Positions 25,809-34,703 of a DNA stretch of 64,000 bases are shown in pieces. Location: positions 1 to 64,000 of the forward strand of contig LVAV01000043.1 in assembly GCA_001604185.1 (NCBI GenBank), read 5' to 3'. The position numbers and the translations under genes were made by a program. The notes below the pieces were generated by a model, which saw only the letters and a list, made by a program, of their open reading frames with translations, was not told where the DNA came from and did not search any database. This stretch comes from Clostridiales bacterium Firm_16. Lineage in GTDB: Bacteria; Bacillota; Clostridia; Saccharofermentanales; Saccharofermentanaceae. The stretch's first letter is position 1, and each line of letters starts with the position of its first letter.

Positions 25809-26888
25809 TCAGAGCAGATCTGTGCGTCCTTGTCTGCGCAGCTCTTCCACCAGTTTCTTCACGTCCTGGGAACGATCCTTGCGGATGACCATGATGGCGT
25901 CATCCGTATCCACGATCACCAGATCCGAAACACCTACGGTGGTGATGACGCGCTTACCGGACTTGGAGAAGATGATGCAGTTCTCTGTCTCGATACCTAC
26001 ATGCGGCCCGCGGACCACGTTATCGTCTTCTGTATGCGGGAAAACCTCTGCCAGTGCATCCCAGGAACCCACGTCATTCCAGCCGAATTCCGCCGGGATC
26101 ACGCAGACATCCTTGGTCTTCTCCATGATGCCGTAGTCAACGGAGATGGGCTCCAGATTCGGATAGATCGAGGCGATAGCCTGGCTCTCCTTCTCCGTGC
26201 CGAGATCGTCGAAGATCTTCTCGAAGGTCTTATACATATCCGGAAGCAGTGTCCGGAATGCATCCAGGATCACGCTTACCTTCCAGATAAACATACCGCT
26301 GTTCCACAGATACTTTCTGGAATTGACATATTCCTGGGCTCTTGCCTTATTCGGCTTCTCGACGAAGCGCTCCAGCTGGTGCACTTCCTTCTCTCCCGGG
26401 ATCGTATCGCCGAAACGGATATAACCGTAAGCGGTAGTCGGCTCTGTCGGCCACAGACCGATGGTCACGATCTTGCCTGTCTTCTCCGCCGTATCGAAGG
26501 CCAGGTTCAGAATGCGCTGGTATTCATCGATATCGGAAATATGGTGATCCGATGCCAGGACAGCCATCAGGGCATCGCCGAATTCCTTCTTGATGCGCAT
26601 GGCGGCATAAAGGATACACGGTGCCGTATTTCTGCCGATGGGCTCCTGCAGGATATGTTCTCTCGGGAAATCCTTCGGAAGCAGGGTGTCCATGAGACGG
26701 GCCTGCTCCTGGTTCGTTACGATATAGGAATCTTCAATGGGTATCACTTTATCGAAGTGGTGGATGGTCTCATTGATCATGGGATCATCGCTTGTAAGGG
26801 AAACCAGTTGTTTCGGACATGACATTCTGGAGATCGGCCAGAAACGGGTACCTCCACCGCCTGCCATGATGACTGCAACTTTCTTCAT
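25809..26888 (-). CDS. manC: Mannose-1-phosphate guanylyltransferase
   Basis: ManC makes GDP-mannose from GTP and mannose-1-phosphate. The 359-residue form has only the nucleotidyltransferase part, without the fused isomerase domain of long ManC proteins. Motifs are AGGGGTRFWPISR (pyrophosphorylase loop), the FVEKP signature (about 172-176) and WNSGMF. The start is at 26888 (GGAGGG seven bases upstream); a GTG two codons earlier is too close to that site. It leads an operon with the coiled-coil protein and three glycosyltransferases and feeds gmd elsewhere in the cluster. Confidence 0.94.
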   Translation of the reverse strand: MKKVAVIMAGGGGTRFWPISRMSCPKQLVSLTSDDPMINETIHHFDKVIPIEDSYIVTNQEQARLMDTLLPKDFPREHILQEPIGRNTAPCILYAAMRIKKEFGDALMAVLASDHHISDIDEYQRILNLAFDTAEKTGKIVTIGLWPTEPTTAYGYIRFGDTIPGEKEVHQLERFVEKPNKARAQEYVNSRKYLWNSGMFIWKVSVILDAFRTLLPDMYKTFEKIFDDLGTEKESQAIASIYPNLEPISVDYGIMEKTKDVCVIPAEFGWNDVGSWDALAEVFPHTEDDNVVRGPHVGIETENCIIFSKSGKRVITTVGVSDLVIVDTDDAIMVIRKDRSQDVKKLVEELRRQGRTDLL

Positions 26889-26927
26889 TTCCACACCCTC
26901 CGTTTTCTTTTGACTTTCGATGGTGTT

Positions 26928-26933
26928 ATTATA
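26928..26933 (-). promoter_or_regulatory. Extended -10 promoter of the manC operon
   Basis: On the minus strand TGATATAAT, an extended -10, has its core at 26933-26928, 40 bases upstream of the manC start. No -35 match is seen, as is common for extended -10 promoters. Confidence 0.55.
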
Positions 26934-26982
26934 TCATGGGTTATGAAATATAGGCGGATAAATTCAAGGAAGGACACGTGCT

Positions 26983-27777
26983 TTGCGAAAACTCATCGTC
27001 TGCGACATCGATAATACTCTTCTTCCTGCCGGTGGCCGGATCTCTGACGTCACGGCAGAAGCCCTGGCAACACTGGATGAAGACACCGGATTTACCATCG
27101 CCACAGGGCGTTCTTTCCACGTGGTGAGAAAGTTCGTAGACGACCTTCACCTGACCCTTCCCGTCATCACCAGTAACGGCGCTCAGCTTTACGATTACGC
27201 CAATGAGGTGTCCCTCTACGAGACATTGATCTCCCCACAGACGATCCAGGTTCTTTTCAAGAAACTGATCGAAGAAGGCTTCGATTTCGTAGCCTATGCC
27301 GACAAGGGGATCTACTTCCGTCCCCAGAGCGAGCATCTTGCATTCTTTCAGAACTATAACGCCTCCGTGGCGCCGGAACTTCGGGCACCGATGCTGCCCC
27401 TGGACGAGGACTCGCTTTCCGGTGTTTCCGAGAAGATCACGAAGGTCCTTGTGTATTTCCCGACCAAGTCCCTGATTACCGAGCTTCAGACCTGGGAAGA
27501 TCTGGAGATCACCGCTTCCATGAACCATGTCATCGACATCATGGCCAGAAATTCCACCAAAGGCAACGCCGTGGTGGCCCTGGCCCGTCACCTGGGGATC
27601 CCTCTTTCTTCCGTCTACTGCTTTGGCGACGGCGAGAACGACGTCAGCATGTTCACCTGCGGCGCCGTGGGAGTGGCCATGGGCAATGCTTCCGATTCGG
27701 TAAAAAAGAAGGCGCAGGTCGTCACCCTTCCTTGTCTGGAGGATGGCGTCGCCTACGCCATTAAAAATCTTCTTTAA
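26983..27777 (+). CDS. HAD-superfamily (Cof-type) phosphatase
   Basis: The 264-residue product is a Cof/IIB HAD hydrolase that removes phosphate from small metabolites. Motif I is CDIDNTLL (the nucleophile Asp), motif II TGRSF, motif III Lys in STKGNAV (about 188), and motif IV FGDGENDVSMF (about 211-221). It uses a TTG start: AAGGAAGGA lies upstream and no ATG is suitable. It is divergent from manC and convergent with the SPFH gene. A sugar phosphate is a plausible substrate but unproven. Confidence 0.9.
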   Translation: MRKLIVCDIDNTLLPAGGRISDVTAEALATLDEDTGFTIATGRSFHVVRKFVDDLHLTLPVITSNGAQLYDYANEVSLYETLISPQTIQVLFKKLIEEGFDFVAYADKGIYFRPQSEHLAFFQNYNASVAPELRAPMLPLDEDSLSGVSEKITKVLVYFPTKSLITELQTWEDLEITASMNHVIDIMARNSTKGNAVVALARHLGIPLSSVYCFGDGENDVSMFTCGAVGVAMGNASDSVKKKAQVVTLPCLEDGVAYAIKNLL

Positions 27778-27827
27778 GGATCTTCTGATCCGTTCTTTTC
27801 CTTTTTCTTCGGAAAAGCTCTATCCCA

Positions 27828-29258
27828 TCAGTTCTGAGGGCGTGGTGTTCCGCAGTCCGGGCAGAATCTGGAGTCGATGCCGAGCTTACCGCAGTTCGGA
27901 CAGTTCCATACGCCTGCCGGTGCCGAAGCTGCTCCTGCAGCACCCATTGCGGCTCCTGCCATTGCAGCGCCCATAGCGGCATTGGCTACGCCGGCGCCTG
28001 CATCCGGTGCAGGGTTCACACCGGCATTCGGAACAGGATTTGCAGCTACGTTCGGTACAGGATTCAAAGTCGCGTTCGGATCCGGTGTGCCTGCTGCACC
28101 CGGATTACCGGAGACTACGCCTCCGAAGCCTTCGCCCATCTTTCTGGCATCACCCATGATCGGGTTGAGGGCATCTCTTGTCATATTGATCACGCCGCCC
28201 ATGGCGCCCAATGTTACGCCCAGACCGGCAATATCGCCGATACCGCTTCCACCGCCGGCACCACCACCGGTAATACCGTTCTGCATGGCTTCCAGGCCGA
28301 CCTGTCTTGCGGTCTCGTCCTGATAGGTGTAGCCCTTCATCTTCATCTCCTGGGCCTCAGCCTGAGCCTGCATCATGTAGGCTTCTGCTTCTGCCTGGGC
28401 CTTGATACGAAGTGCATCTGCCTCTCCCTGAGCGTTGACCATCTTCAGCTGTGCTGCTGTCTGGGCTTCCAGGATCTTTCTGCCCTGAGCTGCCTCAGCC
28501 TCGGCACGTCTGACTTCTTCTTCACGCACCTTCAAGGTCTTGTCAGCATACTGCTGCTTCAGACGCATGAAGTTCGGATCATCGTCCGGTGTCATGATGC
28601 TGGTCACATAGAACTCCGGCATGAAGAGACCATACTCTTCAAAGTCCTCGTTGATCGCTGTGCGCAGACTCTCAGAAAGGATATCCAGATAAGCATCGAT
28701 CTCCAGGATATTCAGGTTCTGCTCTTTAATGATCCGGGCCAGATGAGACTTGACCTTATTGATGACCAGAGCCTTGAACTTGCCGGTTCCGTAAGCAACA
28801 CCTTCGCCTCCGATGATATCGCTCTGCAGGAGACTGTCGGTGGTGCCCACCAGTTTCACGATGAGTTTTTTGGAATCAACGACCTTCAGATTGAAAGTAC
28901 CGCTGGCGCCGATCTCGATGTGCAGTCCCGATGCCGGGTCGAAGAGACGGACTTTGCTGTCGGTACCCCACCTGATCCCCATCTGGGTCGCCATGTTGAT
29001 GAAGTACACTTCCGCATGGAAAACATTCTCTCCACCGGTACCCAGTTTCAAGAGGCTCTGCAGGAGAGGGATGTTATAAGTCGTCAGGGTGTGTCTGCCC
29101 GCCTGGAAAAGATCCATCGCTTTTCCGTCACGGAAGAAGAGCGCTTCCTGGGACTCATGTACAACCAGCTGCGAGCCGATAGTGAAGTCTTCTTTCGGGT
29201 GCTTGTACGCGAAAACCTCATTATTGCCTTCGTACTTAATTACACTGATAATTTCCAT
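27828..29258 (-). CDS. SPFH-domain protein with a C-terminal zinc ribbon
   Basis: The 476-residue product has an N-terminal SPFH/band 7-like domain (about 20-240) of the YdjI/virion-core type, a helical coiled stretch rich in Ala/Glu (about 245-310), a Gly-rich segment, a Pro/Asn/Ala repeat linker (NPVPNVAANPVPNAGVNPAP) and a C-terminal zinc ribbon (CPNCG...CPDCG). SPFH proteins form membrane-associated oligomeric rings. It directly abuts the gene at 29259, so the two are co-transcribed. The role in the cell is not known; related proteins are linked to envelope stress. Confidence 0.9.
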   Translation of the reverse strand: MEIISVIKYEGNNEVFAYKHPKEDFTIGSQLVVHESQEALFFRDGKAMDLFQAGRHTLTTYNIPLLQSLLKLGTGGENVFHAEVYFINMATQMGIRWGTDSKVRLFDPASGLHIEIGASGTFNLKVVDSKKLIVKLVGTTDSLLQSDIIGGEGVAYGTGKFKALVINKVKSHLARIIKEQNLNILEIDAYLDILSESLRTAINEDFEEYGLFMPEFYVTSIMTPDDDPNFMRLKQQYADKTLKVREEEVRRAEAEAAQGRKILEAQTAAQLKMVNAQGEADALRIKAQAEAEAYMMQAQAEAQEMKMKGYTYQDETARQVGLEAMQNGITGGGAGGGSGIGDIAGLGVTLGAMGGVINMTRDALNPIMGDARKMGEGFGGVVSGNPGAAGTPDPNATLNPVPNVAANPVPNAGVNPAPDAGAGVANAAMGAAMAGAAMGAAGAASAPAGVWNCPNCGKLGIDSRFCPDCGTPRPQN

Positions 29259-30062
29259 TTACTGCTTCCTTTCCGGCTTCATGCCAATAATTACGATCAC
29301 TGCTATAGGGGCGACAATTGCGGTAATTGCCGCGGGTCCGGTATCCATATGGAATCCGTATGCCAGCACCATGAATATGATCAGGGGTATGGCGGATACG
29401 AAAGAAAGTATCTGTATGAGGATGGACAGGCCGCCTTCCAGATAGATGGCGTAGGCAAGTCCTGCCGCCAGTACAAGGGTGATGGGGATGTCGATCGCCA
29501 GCGACAGTCCTACCTTCTCCTTGAGGAATATACATAATATGATCGGAAGGATCAGACCGATGCCGATAGCATACGGGATCCGCTTCTTGCGCTCGATGAG
29601 GACCATCTTCTTGCACTCTTCGACCTTCTCGGCGGAATCTTTATAATCCGGGATCTGTTCGAATTCCGTGAGGGCTCTGCGATAGGTCTTCTTGTCGAAA
29701 TAATTCTGTCCCTTGGCATAGTGCTTCACTTGTTCGCACTGGGCCTCGCCTTCCTTGCAGACCCGCATCAGGTCGGAGGCGATGGCATCGGGATAAGAAG
29801 CACACTCTGCCGCCGCGGTCTTGAACATCAGCATGGCCTGTCCGGCCGTAGCCACGTCGGCTTTACCGGCCAGCAGTTCCTTGGCACGGTTCATCTTCTC
29901 GATGATCCGGGTATATTTGCTGAAATCCGGGACCAGATCCTGGAGCGACCACCGGTTACCGCAGTGCGCGCAGACACAGGCACCGGCAAGGTAATCGTTC
30001 ACGATATCTCCGCCGCAGATCTTACACTTTAATGTAGCAGGTGATGTTGTTCCTTCAGGCAT
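29259..30062 (-). CDS. Zinc-ribbon, TPR-like membrane protein
   Basis: The 267-residue product starts with a zinc ribbon (CKICGGD...CAHCGNRW, about 12-42). A helical repeat region follows (about 50-155; KTYRRALTEFEQIPDYKDSAEKVEECK), resembling the short repeats found with zinc-ribbon envelope proteins. Three or four membrane spans fill the rest (about 162-262). Its stop abuts the SPFH gene's ATG with no gap. The zinc-ribbon ends shared by both proteins suggest they act together at the membrane. I do not know its function. Confidence 0.82.
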   Translation of the reverse strand: MPEGTTSPATLKCKICGGDIVNDYLAGACVCAHCGNRWSLQDLVPDFSKYTRIIEKMNRAKELLAGKADVATAGQAMLMFKTAAAECASYPDAIASDLMRVCKEGEAQCEQVKHYAKGQNYFDKKTYRRALTEFEQIPDYKDSAEKVEECKKMVLIERKKRIPYAIGIGLILPIILCIFLKEKVGLSLAIDIPITLVLAAGLAYAIYLEGGLSILIQILSFVSAIPLIIFMVLAYGFHMDTGPAAITAIVAPIAVIVIIGMKPERKQ

Positions 30063-30223
30063 TCTTTATGCTCCCATACAATTGAAGTTGCACAGCCAGA
30101 AGCATCTTTCGCGCTCCTACCCCCACACTGTTCTCATTTTAGCATACTTTTTTACTATGCGAAAAGGTACGCAAACACCCCTTTGGGCGCTTCTTTTCTA
30201 CGTGATAAAAACAACTTAGGTCC

Positions 30224-32584
30224 TTACAAAGCCTCGATCTTCCCCGCGATGCTCTCTGCCACCACGCTCCAGTCGAAGACTTTCTCGGCGTGGGCACGGG
30301 CACGTCTGACCATATCGTCGCACTTTTCCAAGGCAAAAGCACTGACCGCCTCATGGGCGTTTTCGGTCTTTGTGACGATGAACAACGACAGGTCGTCGAT
30401 ACCACGGGCACCAAATTCCGTCGTGATGGTCGGAATACCGGAAGCCATGTAATCGAACATCTTCAGGTTCGTACCGGAACCGGACTCCATCAGGTTCAGG
30501 GCGAAGTCCACGGTAGATGCCACAGCGGCCTTCTCTTCCTCGGTCACCAGACCCAGAAGAGCCACGTTGGACGGAAGTTTCTTATGACGGAAATATTCAC
30601 ACTGGCTGCCCAGAAGCAGGAAGCGCACTTTTCTGCATTTCTTCGCGACCTCGATGACACTCTCGGCGGCTTCCAGGTTCGGCTGGTGGTAAGAGCCCAT
30701 AAACATACCGATGGTTTCCTTCTCCAGGCCTTTGCTCTTCTTATTCTCCATACGCTCGGCCACGGAAATGAAGTGGATATCCGAGCAGTCTACACCGTTC
30801 GGTACGACGAAGATGCGGGACGGATCCGCGTGATACATCTCGACGATCTTATCCTTATCCTGCTGAGAGCAGGTCATGACCAGTGCACTCTCGCTGCAGC
30901 ACTTGCCCTCTACTTCGCGAAGTTTCTCCAGAACTTCGGTCGTGTACGGGCTCGGTGTATACATCTTCTCCTTCAGGAGATATTCCACGTTATGAGCCTC
31001 ATGGATCATCTTAAGATGCGGAAGATCCTGCATGACCTTGATGGCCTGCGGATAACCGTATGGGTGGCTGACCACGATCCACTGGGCATTCACGCATTTC
31101 TTCTTAAGAACTTCGTTATATTTCGGAGTGGAATCCGGGAACAATATCATGTCCATGTCTGTAGCCGGTACGCCGACAGCGGCTTCCAGCTGCTGAGCCT
31201 GTTCCTGCTGACGGGCCGTTCTCGGGATGACGGTCTCCACCATGCCCGGTGCGATGCGGCGGCTTCTGTACTGACCGAAGCAATGGGTCATGCAGACAAG
31301 TTCCACGTCGAAGTAACGGGCCAGGTTCTTATACAGGCCGAAGATACGGGCCTGTCCGCCGCCCTGAGGCGGATAGATGTTGTAGGAAAGATCCACGACG
31401 ATCCTTTTTCTCTTAGGCTTGGCGCCATTTTCGTCCACATCGGAAAGGATCTCTTCTGTAGCCCCCTGCCAGGTGATTCCCTTCACCTTCTGGCAGGCCG
31501 CTTTACCCATCTCTTCTGCTTCCTTCTTGTGAGATGCAAACCATTCCAGTTTCTCGGCAATGGCTTTCTCCTCGAAGGACACGACATAACCGGTCTTGCC
31601 GTTCTCTACGAACTCATTCGGTCCGCCGGCATCGTCGGTGGTCAATACCGGCTTGCAGTGCATCATGGCCTCGATGGTGATATAACCATAGTCCTCATCC
31701 ATCGGGAAATAAGGTACACAGATAGAACGGGCGTAGTAGTCGTTGACTTCTTCGTCCGATACGAAGCCCAGCAGATGGACACGCTTATCGTCCTTGGCCA
31801 GGGCTTCCAGTTTCTCTTTTTCCGGACCGGTGCCGGCAATATAGAGAGACACATCGCTCGTGACGTACTTCATGGCACGGATCAGCATATCGATACGCTT
31901 CGGTCCGTCCAGGCGGCTGCACATAAAGAAGAACTCGCCTTCCTTGCAGGCGTCATCCTTCAGGATCGTCGGCGGATAGATGGTCTTAACATCTGCGTCC
32001 TCCGGGAAATAATCCTTTCTCTTCTTCACCGTGTCAGAGATGGCACAGTGCTTCGAGATAGTCGGGCGGCTCAGGGCACAACGGTCCATGTAGTGCAGGA
32101 TATCGCGGATGAAAGGTCCCGGGAAAGCGAAATACTTCTCCGGTACCGGTTTATTCTTCAGGGCATAAAGCAACTGAAAAAAGCCTTCCAGTTCGTCATA
32201 GAAAGGATGGGTCTCCATGTAGTCCAGTACTTCATCGATCTCGGCAACGCCTCTTTCTACCTCGGCGGGAAGGCCCATCAGGTGGTAGGTGTCATAGAGT
32301 CCGCGAAGAGTATGGAGCATCCACACGATCTGGTTATCGTGAGGGATCATCCAGGACGGATATTTTGTCGAGATCACCAGATCGAAGTGAGACAGATCCA
32401 GCTTATAGAACATGTGATAGCTGTCGATCAGGTCCCAGAAACTGTGCTCCTTGGTAGGGAGCTTGATCAGTTCTGCCTGATGACGGGTATTCTTATTGAT
32501 GGATTCGCACAATCCCCAGGCCAGATTCTCGGCGCCGCCGATGGTAAAAGGCACCGGACTTGGGCTGACTACAGCAATTTTCAT
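30224..32584 (-). CDS. Two-domain glycosyltransferase (tandem GT4 modules)
   Basis: The 786-residue protein is two GT-B glycosyltransferases in one chain. Module 1 (about 1-385) starts VVSPSPVPFTIGGAENLAWGL and carries the donor motif PMDEDYGYITIEAMM. Module 2 (about 395-786) starts IVVDLSYNIYPPQGGGQARI and carries FVVPNGVD and ESGSGTNLKMFDYMASG. Module 1 resembles the 349-residue enzyme at 33654-34703. Such fusions are known from polymannan and rhamnan pathways, where one protein makes two linkages in turn. It is the last gene of the wzm-wzt operon, 11 bases after the methyltransferase. Confidence 0.9.
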   Translation of the reverse strand: MKIAVVSPSPVPFTIGGAENLAWGLCESINKNTRHQAELIKLPTKEHSFWDLIDSYHMFYKLDLSHFDLVISTKYPSWMIPHDNQIVWMLHTLRGLYDTYHLMGLPAEVERGVAEIDEVLDYMETHPFYDELEGFFQLLYALKNKPVPEKYFAFPGPFIRDILHYMDRCALSRPTISKHCAISDTVKKRKDYFPEDADVKTIYPPTILKDDACKEGEFFFMCSRLDGPKRIDMLIRAMKYVTSDVSLYIAGTGPEKEKLEALAKDDKRVHLLGFVSDEEVNDYYARSICVPYFPMDEDYGYITIEAMMHCKPVLTTDDAGGPNEFVENGKTGYVVSFEEKAIAEKLEWFASHKKEAEEMGKAACQKVKGITWQGATEEILSDVDENGAKPKRKRIVVDLSYNIYPPQGGGQARIFGLYKNLARYFDVELVCMTHCFGQYRSRRIAPGMVETVIPRTARQQEQAQQLEAAVGVPATDMDMILFPDSTPKYNEVLKKKCVNAQWIVVSHPYGYPQAIKVMQDLPHLKMIHEAHNVEYLLKEKMYTPSPYTTEVLEKLREVEGKCCSESALVMTCSQQDKDKIVEMYHADPSRIFVVPNGVDCSDIHFISVAERMENKKSKGLEKETIGMFMGSYHQPNLEAAESVIEVAKKCRKVRFLLLGSQCEYFRHKKLPSNVALLGLVTEEEKAAVASTVDFALNLMESGSGTNLKMFDYMASGIPTITTEFGARGIDDLSLFIVTKTENAHEAVSAFALEKCDDMVRRARAHAEKVFDWSVVAESIAGKIEAL

Positions 32585-32595
32585 GTCGGGCCTCC

Positions 32596-33657
32596 TTATT
32601 TCTTCGCGATCACCGCATAGTCCTGACTGCCCCAGATCAGCTCAGACAGCAGGTAGATACCGTCATTTGCTTCCTTAGTATGGGTCACGTCCCCTTCTTC
32701 GAGAAGCGGGAGACTGTATGGAATACGGCTTGCCTGGGTATAAAGGATCTGTACGTCCTTGAAGCCGACACTTTCCATGATGAACTTCATGGTCTTCGGG
32801 TGTACCGGCTTCTCATGGGTCATATCCATGTAGAAAGCGTTGGTATAGATAGAAAGACAGGTCGGGTTCGGTGTCTCGAATACCAGAACGCCGTCCTTCT
32901 CCAGCTTATCGTAAGCGGCCTGACACAGAGAGATCAGGTAAGAAGGCTTGAGGTGCTCGATGAGCTGGAATCCGGCAATGGCGCCCACCGACTCATTGGG
33001 GATAGAACGCACATAGTTCAGCGCGTCCATCTTCACCACATCCAGGCCCTTGGCCCGACAGACATCGTAGAACTTCGAATAGGTCTCGACACCGGTGGAA
33101 GGGATACCATAACCCCGGAGCAGTTCCAGGAATTCACCACGTCCGCAGCCCAGGTCGATAACCTTGCTCTTGCCGTGGAAGAACTGCATATATTCTTCCT
33201 GACGGGCACGGATACTTGTTTCTTCGCCACGGAAAAAGCTCTCAAACTGATCGTAGGAGATCACATCGTAGGCGTCGTTATTCTGTACGTCGATCTGGCG
33301 CTGGAGATTCGCGATCTCGTCCACGACAGCCGCATTGAATGCATTCTGGTCATCCAGCAGCGGCTGGATAATGGGGCACATGATCTTTCTGAAAAGACGA
33401 CGCACCAGTACGATTAATTTTCCGATGACTTTCTTATCGGAACGGATCTCATGACCATAGACAACCGTGCTCCGGTTACGGAGATTGGCGATGCGGGCAT
33501 TGCCGTCCTGGGCAGCCTGCTCGGCAGAGGTATTCTCGAAATTCGACTTATGACCCAGGATCTTCTCGACGACTTCGTTAATGTTTCCGCCGCCGTCCCG
33601 CTGGTCTTTCTCAATGTCCGAAAGGATCTGGTTGATGTTTTCCTCAGTCTTGCTCAT
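32596..33657 (-). CDS. SAM-dependent methyltransferase with N-terminal coiled coil, candidate glycan chain-capping enzyme
   Basis: The 353-residue product has a variable N-terminus, a hydrophobic/basic helix (about 77-100, LVRRLFRKIMCPIIQPLL), a short coiled coil (about 101-125) and a class I methyltransferase domain (about 135-353) with SAM motif I VIDLGCGRGEF (166-176). The start at 33657 overlaps the preceding stop by four bases (ATGA). In ABC-exported O9/O8-type glycans and D-rhamnans, a methyltransferase caps the non-reducing end and the Wzt tail domain reads the cap. Co-location with a Wzt that has such a tail supports that reading, but no substrate is proven. Confidence 0.83.
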   Translation of the reverse strand: MSKTEENINQILSDIEKDQRDGGGNINEVVEKILGHKSNFENTSAEQAAQDGNARIANLRNRSTVVYGHEIRSDKKVIGKLIVLVRRLFRKIMCPIIQPLLDDQNAFNAAVVDEIANLQRQIDVQNNDAYDVISYDQFESFFRGEETSIRARQEEYMQFFHGKSKVIDLGCGRGEFLELLRGYGIPSTGVETYSKFYDVCRAKGLDVVKMDALNYVRSIPNESVGAIAGFQLIEHLKPSYLISLCQAAYDKLEKDGVLVFETPNPTCLSIYTNAFYMDMTHEKPVHPKTMKFIMESVGFKDVQILYTQASRIPYSLPLLEEGDVTHTKEANDGIYLLSELIWGSQDYAVIAKK

Positions 33658-34703
33658 GGTCTTGTAAGCTCCCTTACTACTTTCTTCCACGAGATCTCCA
33701 TCTCGTCCAAGTGCTTCCTGCCCATTGTTCCCATCTCTTTCGCCAGGTTGTCGGATCCGGCGATCTCATCGATGGCTTCTGCGATACTCTTCGGTTCCGG
33801 CTCACAGATCAGACCGGTCTTTCTGTCCAGCTGGAATTCCAGCGGACCGCCGCTGTCCTTACAGGTGATGACCGGTCTTGCGGCGGCCATGGCCTCCAGC
33901 GTGATATATCCGTAGTCCTCATCCTTCGGGATGAAGAGCACGGCTTTGGCCTTGGAATACAGTTCGATCTTCTCTTCCTGGGGAATAAAGTCCATGATCT
34001 TGACCCGATCGGTGAGATGGTTCTTGCTGATCAGGTCCTGGATCTCCGAAAGAAGGATCGGGTTCTCCGCATGGCCCACGATATAAAGCTTGATCTTGCT
34101 CTTGGTCAGAGCCAGAGCTTCGATGGCCAGCTTCTGACGCTTGGTCATGTTGATACGGCTGGGCATGAGGATATAGTCTTCGTAATCCCCTGCGAAGAAA
34201 CTGTCCATATCCGGGCAGGGGTGATAAAGCGGGATGGATGAGATGCCGTTGAATCTCTGCATACGGTTGCTGACATTCTGGGCAATGGTGTATATCCGCT
34301 TGGCTTCCGGGAGATACCGGTTGTCAGCGTTTTTGACGATGCTTCGGAAATATCTTCCTTCTTCGTCATCCTTCAGAGGGCTGTATTCCGTATCGAACAG
34401 TTCATAAGCCTGGCGGTGCTGATGCAGTGCCCAGACCACCTTGTTGTCGTGGGGCATGAAATAGGCCGGAAACTTCAGTCCGATACAAAGGTCCACGTGT
34501 CCGCCCCAGGAGTTGTTGATGTCCATCAGGCGGGAAGCCACGATATGGTTCTCCAGGAAAGGTCCCGGCTGGTCGATGAAAGGCATGGTGACGATCTCTG
34601 CCTCGTGGCCTTCCTCGATGAGGGCTTTCTTAAGATTGGCGGCCAGGAATTCGGCACCGCCGGTAATATACGGGATCTGAACAGTCGTGATGGCAATCTT
34701 CAT
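33654..34703 (-). CDS. GT4-family glycosyltransferase
   Basis: The 349-residue GT-B enzyme starts KIAITTVQIPYITGGAEFLA and has the donor motif PKDEDYGYITLEAMAAARPVITCKDSGGP (about 255-283). It resembles module 1 of the 786-residue double enzyme. It overlaps both neighbours by four bases, in the tight run wzm-wzt-rmd-GT-MT-GT. It should extend the exported glycan. Sugar and linkage are unknown. Confidence 0.88.
   Translation of the reverse strand: MKIAITTVQIPYITGGAEFLAANLKKALIEEGHEAEIVTMPFIDQPGPFLENHIVASRLMDINNSWGGHVDLCIGLKFPAYFMPHDNKVVWALHQHRQAYELFDTEYSPLKDDEEGRYFRSIVKNADNRYLPEAKRIYTIAQNVSNRMQRFNGISSIPLYHPCPDMDSFFAGDYEDYILMPSRINMTKRQKLAIEALALTKSKIKLYIVGHAENPILLSEIQDLISKNHLTDRVKIMDFIPQEEKIELYSKAKAVLFIPKDEDYGYITLEAMAAARPVITCKDSGGPLEFQLDRKTGLICEPEPKSIAEAIDEIAGSDNLAKEMGTMGRKHLDEMEISWKKVVRELTRP

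Noticed and set aside
30063-30223. Terminator or RNA in the 161-base gap upstream of the zinc-ribbon gene
   Set aside because: The only stem (cccc/ggg near 30177-30188) is short and imperfect; nothing supportable beyond a likely -10-like TATGCTAAAAT for the zinc-ribbon gene on the minus strand.
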